From Pseudomonadota bacterium (GTDB lineage Bacteria > Bdellovibrionota > Bdellovibrionia > Bdellovibrionales > JAEYZS01), in NCBI GenBank assembly GCA_023427925.1, contig JAEYZS010000299.1:1-7971 (forward strand): a DNA stretch of 7,971 nucleotides, given 5' to 3'. The translations under genes were made by a program, and so were the position numbers. The notes below the pieces were generated by a model. That model saw only the letters and a program-made list of their open reading frames with translations, was not told where the DNA came from and did not search any database. Positions within the stretch are counted from its first letter, which is position 1, and every line of letters begins with the position of its first letter. Of the stretch, positions 5,862 to 7,971 are shown piece after piece.

Positions 5862-7211
5862 TTACGCGAAATATCTAAGTGCAAGGGTAGCAATACCTAA
5901 GAACGTGAAAAAACCAAAGCAATCTGTTACAAAAGTTAATAATACACTGCTCCCAGATGCTGGATCGATCTTAAAGCGCTTGAGTATGAGTGGGATTCCG
6001 CATCCTAAAAGAGTTGCTACGATAGAATTCAATATCATTGTAATACAAATAATGACCGCGACTACGATATTGTCTTTCCAGAAGTACACAAGTGTCCCAG
6101 AGCATATCCCCACGATAACTCCCATGAGTGCGCCCACGGAAACTTCCTTTGAGATCGCCTTAAGATAGGTTGTAAAATTAAAATCTCCAATTGCAAGTCC
6201 TCGAGTAACCACAGTGAGTGACTGAATTCCTGTGTTGCCACTCACTCCTGATACAATGGTGCTCAGTGCTGCAAGGATGATCAGTTGCCCAAGAGTTTCT
6301 TCAAAAGCAGACATCACACTTCCTGCGATACTTGCAGTGAGTAAGCTCAGCAAAATCCACGGTACACGGTTTTTGACGGAAAACATGACAGAGCTATAGA
6401 CTTTGTCATCTTCTTGGAGACCAGCACTCGCGTAAATGTCAGCAGTTGCTTGTTCCTGAATGATATCGACAACGTCATCGACAGTGATGATTCCCTTGAG
6501 GGAATTGCTTTCATCAATAACGGGTATTGCGATAAAGTCATAGTGACTGACAAGTTGTGCGACATCTTTTTCAGTTGCAGTCGTAGAGACAGTGAGAACT
6601 TCTTTTTTGATCAAATTTCTTAGTGGTGTTTGAGCAGGAGCTCCGACAAGTTCCCTGAGTGAGAGCACTCCCTCGAGGCGATTACTTTCGTCCACGCAAT
6701 AAATGTAATAAATCGAAATATCTTCTGATCGGTTGCGGATGCGCTCAATAGCCTCCTGAGCAGAAAGGCTAATGGGTAGAGTAAAGACCTCTGTAGTCAT
6801 CATCCGACCTGCAGACTCCTCGGGATAGTTGAGAAGTTGAATCAGTCTGCCGCGACGATGCGCTGGGATTTTTGAAAGAATGCGCTCACTTGCTTCATCT
6901 CCCAAAACATTTAGAAAATACGCGGCTTCATCTTCTTGAGCTTTTAGGATGATGTTAAGAATTTTTTGTTCATCAATATTTCCAAAAATTTCTTTAAGCT
7001 GCTGCTCAGGGAGTTCAATAAGGGTATCTGACGCTTTATCAATAGTGATGAGCGCGTCGATGAGGTGGCGTTCTTCGTGATCATTTAAAATGTTAAATAA
7101 TTTAGATAAATCAGCAGCCTCAATTTTAAGCAGGATGCTGTGTAAAGATTTACTACTCTTTCCTCCGAGCAGTCTTCGAATGATGGATATGTTCATAGAA
7201 TTTAAGGTCAT
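5862..7211 (-). CDS. mgtE: Magnesium channel/transporter MgtE
   Basis: Inner-membrane Mg2+ channel of 449 residues, the normal size. Domain order: acidic helical N domain (about 25-130), YPEESAGRMMT (129-139), two CBS domains (about 137-195 and 200-262; GVLSLRELV and IPVIDESNSLKGIITVDDVV) which sense cytosolic Mg2+, then five membrane helices from about 284 (VPWILLSLLTASIAGSVM) to the end. The selectivity aspartate matching D432 of the Thermus protein is D430 in LTFVTDCFGFF. The TM2 signature reads IVSGVSGNTGIQSLTVVTRG (319-338): Pro of the usual motif is replaced by Thr and one Gly by Ser. I chose ATG at 7211; ATG at 7196 is possible but has no ribosome site, while GAAGG/AAGAG stretches precede 7211. 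First gene of an operon with nrnA and the BFD-like gene, divergent from greA. Confidence 0.95.
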   Translation of the reverse strand: MTLNSMNISIIRRLLGGKSSKSLHSILLKIEAADLSKLFNILNDHEERHLIDALITIDKASDTLIELPEQQLKEIFGNIDEQKILNIILKAQEDEAAYFLNVLGDEASERILSKIPAHRRGRLIQLLNYPEESAGRMMTTEVFTLPISLSAQEAIERIRNRSEDISIYYIYCVDESNRLEGVLSLRELVGAPAQTPLRNLIKKEVLTVSTTATEKDVAQLVSHYDFIAIPVIDESNSLKGIITVDDVVDIIQEQATADIYASAGLQEDDKVYSSVMFSVKNRVPWILLSLLTASIAGSVMSAFEETLGQLIILAALSTIVSGVSGNTGIQSLTVVTRGLAIGDFNFTTYLKAISKEVSVGALMGVIVGICSGTLVYFWKDNIVVAVIICITMILNSIVATLLGCGIPLILKRFKIDPASGSSVLLTFVTDCFGFFTFLGIATLALRYFA

Positions 7212-7241
7212 CGTCCATCTCTTACCTTCAGTTGACCCTTC

Positions 7242-7254
7242 TTGGATTATCCAA
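7242..7254. repeat. Perfect palindrome in the mgtE leader
   Basis: TTGGAT and ATCCAA are placed around one central base. It lies about 31-43 bases before the mgtE ATG, downstream of the predicted promoter. The same half-site ATCCAA (TTGGAT on the minus strand) recurs at 7301-7306 as the predicted -35. It could be an operator or, as RNA, a small hairpin of five pairs and a three-base loop. Confidence 0.5.
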
Positions 7255-7277
7255 ATTAGGGGTTACGCATCTATAAC

Positions 7278-7306
7278 ATTATTGGGCATTATTTAATGTA
7301 ATCCAA
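7278..7306 (-). promoter_or_regulatory. Candidate promoter of the mgtE-nrnA-BFD operon
   Basis: On the minus strand TTGGAT (7301-7306) and AATAAT (7278-7283) are 17 bases apart. Transcription would start near 7271, giving a leader of about 60 bases that holds the palindrome. This leader is too short for an M-box magnesium riboswitch. Confidence 0.42.
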
Positions 7307-7376
7307 AGACTTACATCTTATGCCACACATCGGTTGTCTTTAAAAGTACCTTTAATCACCTAGAACAATTAATTAG

Positions 7377-7405
7377 TTGAAGTTACTCGTGAAATTGACT
7401 ATAAA
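7377..7405 (+). promoter_or_regulatory. Promoter of greA
   Basis: TTGAAG (7377-7382) and TATAAA (7400-7405) with 17 bases between them are the best sigma-70 match in the window. The leader would be about 25 bases and include AGGAG at 7426-7430, 6 bases before the ATG. Confidence 0.65.
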
Positions 7406-7436
7406 CGATCCCTTCGACAATGTGTAGGAGTTTATA

Positions 7437-7916
7437 ATGAAAGATACAAATATTCCAATTACTTTAAGGGGTAAACAAAAGCTTGAAGAAGAGTTAAAGC
7501 GTCTATTGCAAGTAGAGCGCCCTGCTGTCATCAAAGCAATTGAAGCTGCCCGTGAAAATGGCGATCTTTCAGAAAACGCAGATTATGATGCAGCTAAAGA
7601 GCGCCAAGGTTGGATCGAGGCGCGTATTCAGGAAATTCAAGGCCGTATTGCGGGTGCAGAGGTCATCGACACAGCTAAATTAAAGTCAGATAAAGTGATC
7701 TTTGGTGCAACCGTAGACCTCGTGGATCTTGAAGAAGACAAGGCTGTGAGCTATCAGATCGTAGGACCTGAGGAAGCAGATATCCAGCAAGGCCGCTTAA
7801 GCCTGATGGCTCCTTTGGCTAGATCTATTATTGGTAAAAAAGTAGGTGACGTTTGTGAGGTCAAGGCCCCAAACTCTATCAAGGAATACGAAATCAAAAA
7901 GGTGTATTTTCAATAA
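7437..7916 (+). CDS. greA: Transcription elongation factor GreA
   Basis: Binds RNA polymerase and inserts a coiled coil into the secondary channel, so that the polymerase cleaves backtracked RNA and resumes. The 159-residue protein has the normal length. The N-terminal coiled coil (about 1-78) starts with PITLRGKQKLEEEL and carries the tip motif ARENGDLSENADYDAAKE (38-55), in which D43 and E46 match the catalytic D41 and E44 of E. coli GreA; the usual His of EHGDLSENA is Asn here. The C-terminal FKBP-like domain ends with PLARSIIGKKVGDVCEVKAP and a closing YEIKKV. The tip acids and general sequence favour GreA over GreB or the polymerase-inhibiting Gfh/Rnk relatives. It has its own promoter and AGGAG ribosome site and is divergent from mgtE. 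A further gene begins 21 bases after its stop, probably in the same transcript. Confidence 0.97.
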   Translation: MKDTNIPITLRGKQKLEEELKRLLQVERPAVIKAIEAARENGDLSENADYDAAKERQGWIEARIQEIQGRIAGAEVIDTAKLKSDKVIFGATVDLVDLEEDKAVSYQIVGPEEADIQQGRLSLMAPLARSIIGKKVGDVCEVKAPNSIKEYEIKKVYFQ

Positions 7917-7937
7917 GCTACTGCTTGCGGAGGTCCC

Positions 7938-7971
7938 ATGGACGAATCGAGTAGAGAAAAAAAGATAAAAG
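7938..7971 (+). CDS. Start of an unidentified gene (runs off the right edge)
   Basis: ATG at 7938 is preceded by GGAGG (7929-7933) at 4 bases and opens a frame that stays open to the window end: Met-Asp-Glu-Ser-Ser-Arg-Glu-Lys-Lys-Ile-Lys. The strong ribosome site and the 21-base distance from greA support a real co-transcribed gene. Eleven charged residues are too few to suggest a product; there is no sign of a signal peptide in them. Confidence 0.6.
   Translation, partial: MDESSREKKIK

Noticed and set aside
7212..7300. Magnesium riboswitch (M-box) upstream of mgtE
   Set aside because: The predicted leader is about 60 bases, too short for the roughly 170-base M-box, and no multi-helix fold or terminator was visible.

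Overview
This 7,971-base window holds a compact set of mostly housekeeping genes with AT-rich codon use (G+C looks to be roughly 40%). I recognise nine genes, two of them cut by the window ends or nearly so: aconitase at the left edge and a short fragment at the right edge are partial. I found no insertion sequence, tRNA, rRNA, CRISPR array, phage gene or toxin-antitoxin pair. The mixture of a short tryptophan 2,3-dioxygenase, glyoxalase II, a secreted trypsin-like protease with many cysteines, NrnA and GreA suggests a Gram-negative bacterium, possibly a low-GC member of the Bdellovibrio group. That placement is inferred from gene content and style, not from any marker gene.

Layout, left to right. 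(1) Minus strand, 1-3022: glyoxalase II (gloB), then tryptophan 2,3-dioxygenase (kynA), then aconitase (acnA, N-terminal half only). Gaps of 62 and 111 bases contain possible individual promoters. (2) Plus strand, 3108-4588: a secreted serine protease whose likely start is TTG at 3151 with a strong Shine-Dalgarno, a clear intrinsic terminator at 4027-4060, and then a low-molecular-weight protein tyrosine phosphatase. The phosphatase promoter appears to place transcription start on the ATG itself (leaderless mRNA). (3) Minus strand, 4610-7211: a three-gene operon read mgtE, nrnA, then a BFD-like [2Fe-2S] protein, with a 12-base gap and a 17-base overlap. (4) Plus strand, 7377-7971: greA with a near-consensus promoter, followed 21 bases later by the start of another gene that runs off the window.

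How the genes fit together. The minus-strand trio in region 3 is the only tight operon: it joins a CBS-gated Mg2+ channel, a metal-dependent nanoRNA/pAp hydrolase and a small iron-sulfur protein. The left block is central and detoxification metabolism (TCA cycle, tryptophan breakdown, methylglyoxal disposal), not one pathway. No wholly new system is evident. The points worth a second look are small in scale: start-codon choice, a leaderless transcript, a palindrome in the mgtE leader, an unusual cysteine spacing in the BFD-like protein, and altered residues in the MgtE channel motif.
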